The notes beneath the pieces were generated by a model. That model did no database searches, was not told where the DNA came from, and worked only from the letters and a program-made list of their open reading frames with translations. The position numbers and the translations under genes are program-made. Of a DNA stretch of 64,000 nt, positions 8,929 through 17,086 are shown one piece after another; position 1 is the first letter of the stretch; each line of letters opens with the position of its first letter. The stretch covers positions 3,348,001 to 3,412,000 of the forward strand of contig NZ_CP019607.1 of NCBI RefSeq assembly GCF_001998865.1, given 5' to 3'. Source of the DNA: Tessaracoccus flavescens. Its GTDB lineage: Bacteria > Actinomycetota > Actinomycetes > Propionibacteriales > Propionibacteriaceae.

Positions 8929-10362
8929 TCAGTTGCCTCCCTTGTCGGATGCATGGACCTCGGCGGGCTTGGGGATCAGGAGCGACGCCAGGAGCGCGAG
9001 GACCACGATGACCGCGCCGGTGGCGATCCCGCCCATATAGCCGGCCCGGGGGCCCGCCTTGTCGGTCACGATGGTCGACGCGGCGAACAGGACCGCGAAG
9101 CTCAGCCCGGCGCCGAGGTTGAACGCCCCGGAGTTCATACCGGGCAGGTAGCCGGGGTTGTCCTGCGGGCTGAGGACAATGCCCAAGCCGTTCAGCATGA
9201 TGTTCGTCATGCCCGCGTAGGTGATGCCCACGAAGATCGAGATGAACAGCAGTAGGAACAGGTTGGGGGTGGCGGCCGTGAGGATCGCGACACCGAGACC
9301 GATCACGGTTCCGATGAGGCCGATCTGCAGCACACGGTTGTAGCCGAGGCGTCCGGCCAGCTTCCCGGATACAGGACCCATCAGCAGGCCAGCGAAGGCG
9401 TACGGGGTGAGGGTCACCCACGACACGGTGTCGGCTGGCAGTCCGGCTCCGATGTTCGTGTCTTGGCCGAGGTTGGGGATGAGGCCGTTCATGACCGCGA
9501 ATACGCCTGTCATGGTGAGGGTCGTCGTGAGCAGGAGGGCCCACGTGCGCCGCTGCTTCATGTAGGTGGTGGAGACCAGCGGGTGCGCCACCTTCTTCTC
9601 GATGTTCCAGAAGACCACGAATCCGACGGCACCGACGACGAGCAGGATGGCGACCATGGTCCAGTTCGCGGCACCGAGCTTGCCCGCCTCGTTGAGCGCG
9701 ATCAGCGTAGCGCCCAGGGCGAACACGAGGGGCACGACGCCCTTCCAGTCCATGGGTGGGGTCTCGACCGCCTTCGACTCACGGATGAAGAACGCGACGG
9801 CCGCGACCGCAATCAGGCACACCGCGGACATCACCCAGAAGATCGAGCGGAACCCGAAGTTGGCGGCCAACCAGCCGCCGGCCAGCGCATCGATGCCGGC
9901 GATGCCGCCGTTGATGGAGGCCAGCACGGCCATCAGCAGGGCGTACTGCTTCCCGTTCGGGACCTCCACCCGGAGCATGATGAGGCTCATCGGGACGATG
10001 GGACCGGCCACGCCCTGGATCACGCGACCGATGAAGAGCACCAGCACAGACGGCGCCAGGGCGGAGATCGCGCATCCAATCGCGGTGACGGCGAGCATGC
10101 CGATCATGACCTTGCGGCGTCCGATCAGGTCACCCCATCGGGGCATGAACAGGGAGAACAGGGCGGCAGCGGTGAAGAAGGCCGTCTGGGTGAGCCCGAT
10201 CTCGGCGGTGGTCGCCTGCAGTTCCCGTTCCATGGTGGCCAAGGCCGGCGACAGCATCGAGGCGTTGAGCTGGAAGGCGAAGATGGCCGCCAGCAGGGAC
10301 AGGACGACGGGGAGTACTTGTCCGGTCGACAGCCGGTCTTTCTCGCTCTGGATGCTCGTCAT
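8929..10362 (-). CDS. MFS transporter, probably for nucleosides
   Basis: This 477-residue major facilitator has about 12 or more membrane segments. The loop 2-3 signature PRWGDLIGRRKVMIGM is near residue 75, and an MFS-type cytoplasmic loop divides the halves near residue 215. It sits between psuK-like and nucleoside hydrolase genes, overlapping the former by four bases and ending one base before the latter, so a role in nucleoside or pseudouridine uptake is a reasonable inference. Sequence alone does not distinguish it from drug or sugar exporters of the family. Confidence 0.78.
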   Translation of the reverse strand: MTSIQSEKDRLSTGQVLPVVLSLLAAIFAFQLNASMLSPALATMERELQATTAEIGLTQTAFFTAAALFSLFMPRWGDLIGRRKVMIGMLAVTAIGCAISALAPSVLVLFIGRVIQGVAGPIVPMSLIMLRVEVPNGKQYALLMAVLASINGGIAGIDALAGGWLAANFGFRSIFWVMSAVCLIAVAAVAFFIRESKAVETPPMDWKGVVPLVFALGATLIALNEAGKLGAANWTMVAILLVVGAVGFVVFWNIEKKVAHPLVSTTYMKQRRTWALLLTTTLTMTGVFAVMNGLIPNLGQDTNIGAGLPADTVSWVTLTPYAFAGLLMGPVSGKLAGRLGYNRVLQIGLIGTVIGLGVAILTAATPNLFLLLFISIFVGITYAGMTNIMLNGLGIVLSPQDNPGYLPGMNSGAFNLGAGLSFAVLFAASTIVTDKAGPRAGYMGGIATGAVIVVLALLASLLIPKPAEVHASDKGGN

Positions 10363-11282
10363 GCCATGACCTCCTTGCCTGTCTCGGGAGAAGCGGATGG
10401 AGTGAGCGGGGGTTCGGTGGCGCCCGGGCAGCGCAGAACGCGCGCCGACAGGGCGTGGGCAGCCAGACAGCTGGCCACTGGGTCTCCCCCGTTGGTGAGA
10501 TAGGCCGAGAGGAAGCCCGCGTTGAACGCGTCGCCGGCGCCGGTCAAGTCCCGTACGTCGTCGACCGGCTTGACGGGCACGCTGGCGAGGAGCTTTCCGG
10601 CCTGGAAGACGTTCGTCGAATCCTTGCCCTGCCGCGCCAGCAGGATCGCGTCACCAAACCGGTTGAGATTGGGACCTGGGGTGTCGCCATCGGCCAGACT
10701 GAGGTAAGCGCTCTCATCCTTGTTGGCAGAGATGAAGTCCGGCCCGAGCTCGGCCATCAGGCCGAGGAACGCCGGGATGCCGAAGTGGTCGATCATGCCG
10801 GTCGAGGAGACGTCCATCGACACCTTCCCGCCCCGCCGCTTAACCTCCTGGACAGCCTCACGGACCGCTTCGGCGGTGGACCCTCCCTCGAACGAGTAGG
10901 CCGTGATGTGCAGGATCTCGATGTCGTCCAGCCATGACGGGTCGAGCGACTCGAGCCGGTTGCTCGCACCACGGCTGGGGAACATGAGGCGTTCACCGTC
11001 CTGGTCGATCAGGACCACGATCATCCCCGTTGAATCACGGACCTGCATGCGCACATCCACACCGCGCTGCTGAAGTTCGGTGGTGAGGACCATCCCGCCG
11101 AGGTCGTCCCCCACACAGCCAATGAAGCGCGTGGGATACCGCGGGGCGGCGAAGGCCGCGACGTTGGCGGCGGACCCGCCGCGCTGCATGCGCACCTCAG
11201 ACTTCGTGTCGGTGGCATGGCGCACGTCCTCGAGCTGCCACACGACGACGTCTTGGACGACGTCACCAATCACGCCGATCAT
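10359..11282 (-). CDS. psuK: PfkB-family kinase, probable pseudouridine kinase
   Basis: The 307-residue protein starts GVIGDVVQDVVVW, has the PfkB N-terminal substrate loop RGGSAANVAAFAAP near residue 35, and ends in the catalytic anion hole DLTGAGDAFNAGF near 250 with Asp as general base. It is fused by ATGA overlap to the pseudouridine-5'-phosphate glycosidase gene, the standard partner of PsuK, so phosphorylation of pseudouridine to its 5'-phosphate is likely. Other PfkB sugar kinases would look similar, so the function rests on the neighbour. Confidence 0.78.
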   Translation of the reverse strand: MIGVIGDVVQDVVVWQLEDVRHATDTKSEVRMQRGGSAANVAAFAAPRYPTRFIGCVGDDLGGMVLTTELQQRGVDVRMQVRDSTGMIVVLIDQDGERLMFPSRGASNRLESLDPSWLDDIEILHITAYSFEGGSTAEAVREAVQEVKRRGGKVSMDVSSTGMIDHFGIPAFLGLMAELGPDFISANKDESAYLSLADGDTPGPNLNRFGDAILLARQGKDSTNVFQAGKLLASVPVKPVDDVRDLTGAGDAFNAGFLSAYLTNGGDPVASCLAAHALSARVLRCPGATEPPLTPSASPETGKEVMA

Positions 11283-12199
11283 CGGTCACCGACCACCATC
11301 GCTGTGGCGATCGCGAGCGCGACGCGGACGTTGTTGTAGTACAGGGCCACGTTGGCGTCGAGGCTGCGACCCTCGGTGGCCTGACGGATGAAGTCAAGCA
11401 GGAACGGGGTCGAAGCCTGGCCATGAACGCCCTGCTCCTCGGCGGCAGCCCAAGCCCGCTTCAGCACGGCCTCCAGCTCGGCGGGGTCGAGCTGCTCGTC
11501 GGCCGGGACGGGGTTGGCGACCAGCACCGCACTGTCGATACCCAGACTCCGCTGGACCTCGACCATCGTGGCCACCTGCGACGGCTCATCCACGCGAGCG
11601 GTCAGGTCGTAGCCGGAGTCCACCACGTAGAAACCGGGGTACCGGTTCGTGCGGTAGCCCACCACCGGGATGCTCAGGGACTCGAACCGCTCAAGCGTGG
11701 CGGCGATGTCCAGGATGGCCTTGGCGCCCGAACTCACCATGACGATGGGCGTCTGCGCCAGCGAGTAGATGTCCGCGGACTCGTCAAACGTCTGCGCCGC
11801 ACCGTGGTGGACCCCACCCAGGCCTCCAGTCGCGAACACATCGATGCCCGCGGCGCGGGCCAGGTGGGAAGTCGAAGCGATCGTCGTGCCAGCGTTCTTC
11901 TTGGAGACGGCGGTGTACGCGAGGTCGCGCACGGACGCCTTGGTCACGTCGTCGTCGTACGCCAACTCGTTGATCTCCTCCGGCGACAGGCCGACGACGG
12001 GCTGGCCGTGAACCACGCCGATCGTGGCGGGCACCCCGCCACCCTGACGCACGATCTCCTCCCCACGCATCGCAACCTCAACGTTGCGGGGCCGGGGCAG
12101 ACCGTGGGTGAAGATGGTGGACTCGAGCGCCACGACCGGCTGGCGGCTGGCGATGGCGTCACGGACCTCGTCGGAAACGCGGAGGGCGTCGATCTTCAT
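11279..12199 (-). CDS. psuG: Pseudouridine-5'-phosphate glycosidase
   Basis: This 306-residue protein splits pseudouridine 5'-phosphate into uracil and ribose 5-phosphate, breaking a C-C glycosidic bond with manganese. The family signature ALESTIFTHGLPRPRN lies at residues 24-39, PATIGVVHGQPVVGL near 57, and GGLGGVHHGA, which contributes to the active site, near 125. The length is typical. It is the promoter-proximal gene of the minus-strand operon and has GAAGGAA before ATG 12199. The divergent LysR gene 110 bases away is its likely regulator. Confidence 0.92.
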   Translation of the reverse strand: MKIDALRVSDEVRDAIASRQPVVALESTIFTHGLPRPRNVEVAMRGEEIVRQGGGVPATIGVVHGQPVVGLSPEEINELAYDDDVTKASVRDLAYTAVSKKNAGTTIASTSHLARAAGIDVFATGGLGGVHHGAAQTFDESADIYSLAQTPIVMVSSGAKAILDIAATLERFESLSIPVVGYRTNRYPGFYVVDSGYDLTARVDEPSQVATMVEVQRSLGIDSAVLVANPVPADEQLDPAELEAVLKRAWAAAEEQGVHGQASTPFLLDFIRQATEGRSLDANVALYYNNVRVALAIATAMVVGDR

Positions 12200-12261
12200 T
12201 GAACTGTTCCTTCTCTGTTGGAGTCGCCCCTTCTTGGGACACCTCCAAGCTACGAGATGAG

Positions 12262-12307
12262 TTCATGTCCGTGAAGAATCATTAAGGCATAGCATGATAG
12301 CTTTCAT
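12262..12307. promoter_or_regulatory. Candidate LysR operator region between psuG and the regulator
   Basis: In the 110-base divergent gap lie TTCATGTCCGTGAA (12262-12275), a dyad that contains the T-N11-A spacing of LysR boxes, and ATGATAGCTTTCAT (12294-12307), an imperfect dyad ending two bases before the LysR start. The stretch between them is AT-rich compared with the genes around it. Confidence 0.42.
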
Positions 12308-12309
12308 CT

Positions 12310-13212
12310 ATGAAGGTCACGCTGGTGCAACTATCCGCATTCGCCACGCTCTGCGACACACTTCACTTCACTCGCGCGGCCGAACGGCTAGGCCTCAGCC
12401 AGCCGACAGTGAGCAAAGAGATGCGCACGCTGGAGCGTGTGCTAGGGCTACAACTGCTGGCTCGCTCTGCCGGCGGGACGCGGCTAACACCCGCCGGTCA
12501 GGCGCTCGAATCTCACGCGCGATCAGTCCTGGAACAGATCGACGGGCTCATGGCCGCAGCAGCCCTTGAGCGGCGACGCACGCAGCGCCAGGTCACGATT
12601 GCAGCATCGCCCAGCATCGTGAACCACCTCCTGCCCGAGACTCTTCGCCGAATCGATGACGTCCAACTGGGGATCCGCGCGTCAGCTCTTGAAGTTGAGA
12701 CCGGCGGTGTCATCGAGGCCGTCGAGAGCGGTCATGCTGACATCGGCATCGGCCACTATCTCGCGAAGACGCCCAAGGTGATAAGGCGACGACTTGGCGC
12801 CGACGAACTCCTGGTCTTGATCCACAGCTCGCTCCTTCAGCCGACGAGAACGAGTGTCGCCCTGAGCGAACTGCCACAATTGCCCCTGCTCATGTGGCCC
12901 CGCGAACGAAGCCCCGACTACTACGACGCCATGGTTGACGCCTGTCGCGCACGCAGTCTTGAGCCGCTCATTTTGACCGGCACCACACGCCTCTCCGGCT
13001 CATGGTCGTACTTCCTGTCCGACGCTCGCGCCTTCGCCCTCGCCACCCGCGACTACGCAGAGAAGGCGGCCCACGGAGACCTAATAGCACTCCCTCTTGA
13101 GCCGCCAGCCTTCGTACCCCTCGATGCGGTCTGGAAGGCCAAGCCGACCGGGGAAACCAAGCAGGTCCTGGAGATCCTGTTCGAGGTCACAGAAAGCCGC
13201 CGCCGCATTTGA
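12310..13212 (+). CDS. LysR-type transcriptional regulator
   Basis: The 300-residue protein has the LysR winged helix at residues 1-60 (FATLCDTLHFTRAAERLGLSQ, then TVSKEMRTLERVLG), a linker helix, and a periplasmic-binding-protein-like effector domain from about residue 95 (VTIAASPSIVNHLLP). It is divergent from the salvage operon, the usual layout for a LysR regulator of its neighbour, so a nucleoside or pseudouridine metabolite may be the effector. No Shine-Dalgarno is seen before ATG 12310, so the mRNA may be leaderless. Its GC content is lower than that of the aro and pyr genes. Confidence 0.88.
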   Translation: MKVTLVQLSAFATLCDTLHFTRAAERLGLSQPTVSKEMRTLERVLGLQLLARSAGGTRLTPAGQALESHARSVLEQIDGLMAAAALERRRTQRQVTIAASPSIVNHLLPETLRRIDDVQLGIRASALEVETGGVIEAVESGHADIGIGHYLAKTPKVIRRRLGADELLVLIHSSLLQPTRTSVALSELPQLPLLMWPRERSPDYYDAMVDACRARSLEPLILTGTTRLSGSWSYFLSDARAFALATRDYAEKAAHGDLIALPLEPPAFVPLDAVWKAKPTGETKQVLEILFEVTESRRRI

Positions 13213-13225
13213 ATCGCGCGGGTGA

Positions 13226-13384
13226 TCCGCCGACGGACATCCGGGCTGTCCAGTCTGGTGGCACGAGAGCGGGACCGCCGGGGTTGAAGGAGCAGATCTG
13301 ATCGACATCATCGCCCAAGCGCCAGTTATCCCGATCGAGCACACCTACGACGTCTTCAACCTGTGCTCAGTAGGGCTAAACTAA
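13226..13384 (+). pseudogene. C-terminal tail of an unidentified gene
   Basis: From 13226 an open frame without a start codon reads SADGHPGCPVWWHESGTAG, continues as ADLIDIIAQAPVIPIEH and ends VFNLCSVGLN at TAA 13382-13384. It looks like a genuine protein end rather than a shadow: hydrophobic strands, two Cys and a stop that overlaps the GTG start of the next gene, as in an operon. The 5' part is missing and the frame begins 13 bases after the LysR stop, so this seems to be the left edge of an inserted or deleted segment. Family unknown. Confidence 0.35.
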
Positions 13385-14961
13385 ACGGGGAGCCAGGGTT
13401 TGATGAGATGCGGGCCGGGCTGGACGCCGTCATGTCGGCTCGGGAGGGCGACAGTGCAGTCGCAGCTCGATGCCGTGACCGGGGCATGCTGCTCTACAAA
13501 CAGGACCGATACGTGGAGGCGCTGACCGAGTTCCACGACGCCAAGCGGCGGTGGCTGAACGGCGACAGCATCGAGGGAGCGATCCTCGCGATGCAGATGA
13601 TCGCCCGCTGCTACGGGCTGCTCGGCCTACACCTTGCCGCCAAGCAGTACTGGATGGCGGCGGCCAGCCTGTCCGACATGGATGGCGCGCAGGCTCGCTA
13701 CGTCGCCCGCGCCTTCGAGCAAGTCGCCATAGGCGCCTACCAGATGGGAATGTGGCTCGACTCTGCGGCCTTCACCCACGCTGCGCTCCTCGCGAACCGC
13801 GCACTTGTAGCCAACGCCAACGGTGGCGGCCCGGAGGCCCTGCCGAGCCTCGATGCGCACGCGATCTACACGACACTCGCCGCCAACCGTTACTGGCCCC
13901 AGGTCACCGACACGCTCAAAGCCGCGTTCGGGGGCACCGCCTGGGCCACTGACCTACCCGAGGTCGCGCAGTCCGCGGGCGAAGAAGTCGACTGGTCGGA
14001 GGCGGAGTTCTCCCAGCTCGTCGCTGATCAGCTCCACGCGCAGCCGTTCGCTGACGCGGGCCCCATCCGCACCTATCAGTTCGGGATCCTCGGCGGAACA
14101 TGGCGGATCAAGTGCAGCAACGCCAAGGCGGACGTGCTGGCCGCTGAGCGCCTCGGCGCCGCCCTCCAGGTTGTGCTCTGCGACCTCGCAGGCACACTCC
14201 CATACGTCCTGTGCGGCGACACGACAGTCACCGTCAGTACGGAACCACCCGACGACCCATACCGGCCCATAATCCAGGACGTCGGCGGCCGATCGCTTGA
14301 GGTCACCGCCCATGTAGACGCGTTTCAGGGCAGGGACAGCTACGACGAGACGATGCTCCTCACGATGGTCACCGAACTCGTGTTTCTCATCTCCGCCGAG
14401 GACCAGAGAACAACGCTGGCGCACATCACGGGTCGAGGCGACGCTCTACTCCGCAAGGTCTTCGTCGCCGGCCCCTACGATGAGATCGTGTCGCTGCTGC
14501 GTGACCAGCACTACGAAGCGTGTGCAGCGCTCGAATCCGTCTGCCCGTCCGCGACCGCGATGCCTGAGTCACACCCCCAGCTCGGACCGCTCTCCAGTCC
14601 CGCGCCTGACTACAACCCAGATGAGGCCATCGAACGCATCACCAACTCCTACAAGAACCTCACCGACCACCTGCAAGCCACCCTCCCCGTGCTCAAGGAA
14701 GATCCGGCGTATCAAGACCTTGTACGGCGGCTCCACGAGGAGGGGTGGCTCGACTGGCAGATCCTGCAGGGCACCGCAAACGCCGCCTTCACCCATCGCG
14801 CCACACTGACGACAGGCATGGGCCAGATGACCGCAAACGCCCGTGAACGAGCGGCGCTTCGCGCGGAAAAGGAAGGCGCGCCGGCGCTCCCCGCTGCTGT
14901 CTTCACCGAAGGTGCAGTGCGGTCCGGTCTCGACACCGCCGTCCTGATCGTGGCCATCAAA
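13363..14961 (+). pseudogene. TPR-like protein gene, 3'-truncated against rtcB
   Basis: From GTG 13363 (or ATG 13408) a plausible protein of about 530 residues runs to the rtcB boundary. The N-terminal 160 residues look like tetratricopeptide helices (AARCRDRGMLLYKQDRYVEA, then ALTEFHDAKRRWL, then AILAMQMIARCYGLLGL, then AAKQYWMAAASL). A mixed alpha/beta middle follows (ISAEDQRTTLAHITGRGDAL, about 345-365) and an acidic, coiled part near 430-480. No native stop is found: the frame continues as antisense of rtcB to 16221, which is not credible coding. The gene has therefore lost its 3' end, probably at a recombination point at or just before 14961. Family unknown; proteins of this shape are common in defence and mobile regions. 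Confidence 0.5.
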
Positions 14962-16131
14962 TCAGTCGCCCTTCACGTTGACCAGCTGGTGCAGCGTGTG
15001 GCGGATCTCCACGAGATCGGCCGCGTCCTCCATCACCTGGTCGATCGGCTTGTAGGCCGCGGGAATCTCGTCGATGAACGCGTCGGTGTCGCGGTACTCG
15101 ATCCCGACCATCGCCTCGCGCAGCTGCTCCCGCGAGAACGTCTGCCTCGCCTTGGAGCGCGAGAACGCGCGTCCAGCGCCGTGCGGGGCGGAGTTCAGCG
15201 ACACCGGCTGCCCCTTCCCCTCGACGACGTAGCTGGCGGTGCCCATCGATCCGGGGATCAGGCCGGGCAGCCCTTTGTCGGCCTTGATGGCTCCCTTGCG
15301 GGACACCCAGACGTCCTTGCCGAAGTGGGACTCGCGTTCGGTGAAGTTGTGGTGGCAGTTGACGCGCTCGAGTTCGACCACGTCCTCACCCATCGCCTTC
15401 GCGAGTTCGGCGACGGTGCGCTCCATCATCTCCTCACGGTTCAGCAGGGCGAAGTGCTGCGCCCACTTCAGTTCCGAGATGTAGCGGCCGAACTCGCGCG
15501 TGCCCTCGACGAGGTAGGCGAGGTCGGGGTCGGGCAGGTCGATCCACCACTGCTTCGCCAGCCGCTGCGCGACCTTGATGTGGTGCCCGGCGATCCTGTT
15601 GCCGACGCCACGCGAACCCGAGTGGAGGAAGAGCCAGACTGCGCCCGTCTCGTCGGCCGTGACCTCGATGAAGTGGTTCCCCGAGCCGAGCGAGCCGAGC
15701 TGCAGCCTCCAGTTGCCCGCGTAGTCGGCAGGGTCGAACTCGGCCTTCGCCGCGCGTTCCTCGAGGTCCGCGATCCGGGGTTCGGCCGTCTCGGTGATCC
15801 GGGAGTTGTAGTGACCTGCCGACAGGGGGATCGCGCGCTCGATGCCGACCCTGAGTGCAGACAGGTCACGCGCCGCGACCTGGTCCTTGGTGAACTGGGT
15901 GCGCAGCGCGATCATGCCGCAGCCGATGTCGACGCCGACGGCCGCCGGGATGATCGCACCGAGCGTTGGGATGACCGAACCGACGGTCGCGCCCTTGCCG
16001 AGGTGGGCGTCGGGCATCAGCGCCAGATGCGGGTAGACGAAGGGCAGCGACGCGGTGGCGCGGGCCTGGTCGAGGGCCTTCTCGTCCAGGATGCTCGCCC
16101 ACGAGATGAGCCGCTTGCTGAGGTGTTCCAT
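14962..16131 (-). CDS. rtcB: RNA-splicing ligase RtcB
   Basis: This 389-residue GTP- and manganese-dependent ligase joins 2',3'-cyclic phosphate or 3'-phosphate RNA ends to 5'-OH ends, acting in RNA repair. Manganese and active-site motifs are present: MPDAHLGKGATVGSV (about 39), AVGVDIGCGMIA (about 64, with the metal-binding Cys), GSLGSGNHFIEV (about 148), LHSGSRGVGN (about 169), and SAPHGAGRAFSRSKA (about 314), where the His after AP is the expected guanylylation site. Length fits the shorter bacterial RtcB group. No RtcA or archease gene is nearby. The leader holds several hairpins. Confidence 0.93.
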   Translation of the reverse strand: MEHLSKRLISWASILDEKALDQARATASLPFVYPHLALMPDAHLGKGATVGSVIPTLGAIIPAAVGVDIGCGMIALRTQFTKDQVAARDLSALRVGIERAIPLSAGHYNSRITETAEPRIADLEERAAKAEFDPADYAGNWRLQLGSLGSGNHFIEVTADETGAVWLFLHSGSRGVGNRIAGHHIKVAQRLAKQWWIDLPDPDLAYLVEGTREFGRYISELKWAQHFALLNREEMMERTVAELAKAMGEDVVELERVNCHHNFTERESHFGKDVWVSRKGAIKADKGLPGLIPGSMGTASYVVEGKGQPVSLNSAPHGAGRAFSRSKARQTFSREQLREAMVGIEYRDTDAFIDEIPAAYKPIDQVMEDAADLVEIRHTLHQLVNVKGD

Positions 16132-16177
16132 GATTCCTTCCAGAGTGGTGTCAAAGAGTCTTCAGACCCGGAACACC

Positions 16178-16256
16178 CATGTGCGGATCGGCCGCGGATA
16201 CACATGAGGCCCCGAACCTGAACGGTTACGGGGCCGAAAAAGATCAGTCGTTGATC
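16178..16256 (-). promoter_or_regulatory. Structured leader upstream of rtcB
   Basis: Between 46 and 125 bases upstream of rtcB are three consecutive inverted repeats: GATCA/TGATC (16242-16256), followed on the minus strand by five T residues; GGCCCCG plus AACC pairing GGTT plus CGGGGCC around a 5-base loop (16208-16235); and CATGTG/CACATG (16178-16206). They could form a terminator-like attenuator or a small structured RNA. Confidence 0.35.
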
Positions 16257-16354
16257 AGCCGCGTTCCGCAGGGGACGACGAGGTACGGAAGTTGCCACGC
16301 GGGCAATCCGTCACAAAACGCTGGCTTTGCAGCATCGTCACTCCTGGGACTCAC
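16244..16354 (-). CDS. Possible 36-residue leader peptide before rtcB
   Basis: A small frame runs from GTG 16354 to TGA 16244, ending in GLPAWQLPYLVVPCGTRLIN plus D just at the first leader hairpin with its T-run. An overlapping 26-residue frame from ATG 16335 to 16255 has a better Shine-Dalgarno (AGGAG, six bases upstream). At most one is real. The tight placement of stop codon, hairpin and T-run is what raises the possibility of an attenuating leader peptide or a very small gene. Confidence 0.2.
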   Translation of the reverse strand: MSPRSDDAAKPAFCDGLPAWQLPYLVVPCGTRLIND

Positions 16355-16438
16355 ACGCGCCGGTCGACGCGTGGGACGAAACGGTAGCCTGCGAAACGGT
16401 GCAGGGTCAAGGGGGAGCGGTGCCCTAAGGTTGATCAC

Positions 16439-17086
16439 ATGGGCGAGGTCTGGCGGACCCTTGCGGCCGCCCTCAGGCTTGATCCCGCGTTGTTCACGCG
16501 GGTCGACCACGCCGCGCTCACCCTCCTGTGGCCCGGGCTCGGCGTCGCCCTGCTCGCCGCCGCCTCCACGATGCTGGGGCACATCGCGATCCTGCTGCTG
16601 AACAAGATCCGAGGCTGGCGGCTGCTCACGAGCCTCCTGCTCAGCGCGCTCGCGCTTGCCGTGCTGCACGTCGTGCAGGCCGCCATCACCTGGGCTGTCG
16701 CCTCGCTCGTGCTCGGCCCGATGCCGCTGATGCCGCTGATCATCGTCGGGCTGATCTCCACGGCGCCGTTGACGCTGAACTTCGCGACGGCCCTTCCCCA
16801 CCTCGGACTCCTGCTCGGCCGCGTGCTCGAGGGGTGGAGCTTCCTCATTCTCGTCTTCGGTGTGGCGAGTGCCTTCGAGACCCGGTTCCTCTGGGCGCTC
16901 GGGTTCACGCTGGCTGGCTGGCTCGTCATGCAGCTGCTCTCCCGACTGGCGCAGCGGCCCCTGACCTGGATGGCGTCGCGGCTGTGGAGCCTCGCGACCG
17001 GACGCCCGACGATGGTCACCGCCCGCGACATCCTGGCGGGCACGCCGATCACGCCCGTCTCGCGGCCGGAGGAGGTCGCGCCATGA
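16439..17086 (+). CDS. Multi-pass membrane protein, Yip1-like
   Basis: The 215-residue product has about five hydrophobic spans: AALTLLWPGLGVALLAAAS, SLLLSALALAVLHVVQAAIT, MPLMPLIIVGLISTAPL, FLILVFGVASAFET and ALGFTLAGWLVMQLLSR. The short N-terminus followed by a span package resembles Yip1/YIP-type bacterial membrane proteins, but no diagnostic motif is visible. TAAGGT lies seven bases before ATG 16439, so the mRNA is probably leaderless. It overlaps the next gene by four bases (ATGA), so the two likely work together. Confidence 0.68.
   Translation: MGEVWRTLAAALRLDPALFTRVDHAALTLLWPGLGVALLAAASTMLGHIAILLLNKIRGWRLLTSLLLSALALAVLHVVQAAITWAVASLVLGPMPLMPLIIVGLISTAPLTLNFATALPHLGLLLGRVLEGWSFLILVFGVASAFETRFLWALGFTLAGWLVMQLLSRLAQRPLTWMASRLWSLATGRPTMVTARDILAGTPITPVSRPEEVAP

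Noticed and set aside
14962..16221. Plus-strand continuation of the TPR-like frame through rtcB, giving a 952-residue protein
   Set aside because: The second half is the exact antisense of an intact rtcB gene and reads as low-complexity Asp/Arg/Val-rich sequence. Long open antisense frames are expected at this GC content.
16208..16235. The GC-rich stem upstream of rtcB as the terminator of a plus-strand gene
   Set aside because: There is no plus-strand gene before it except the truncated TPR-like frame, and the T-run is on the minus-strand side of the first stem.
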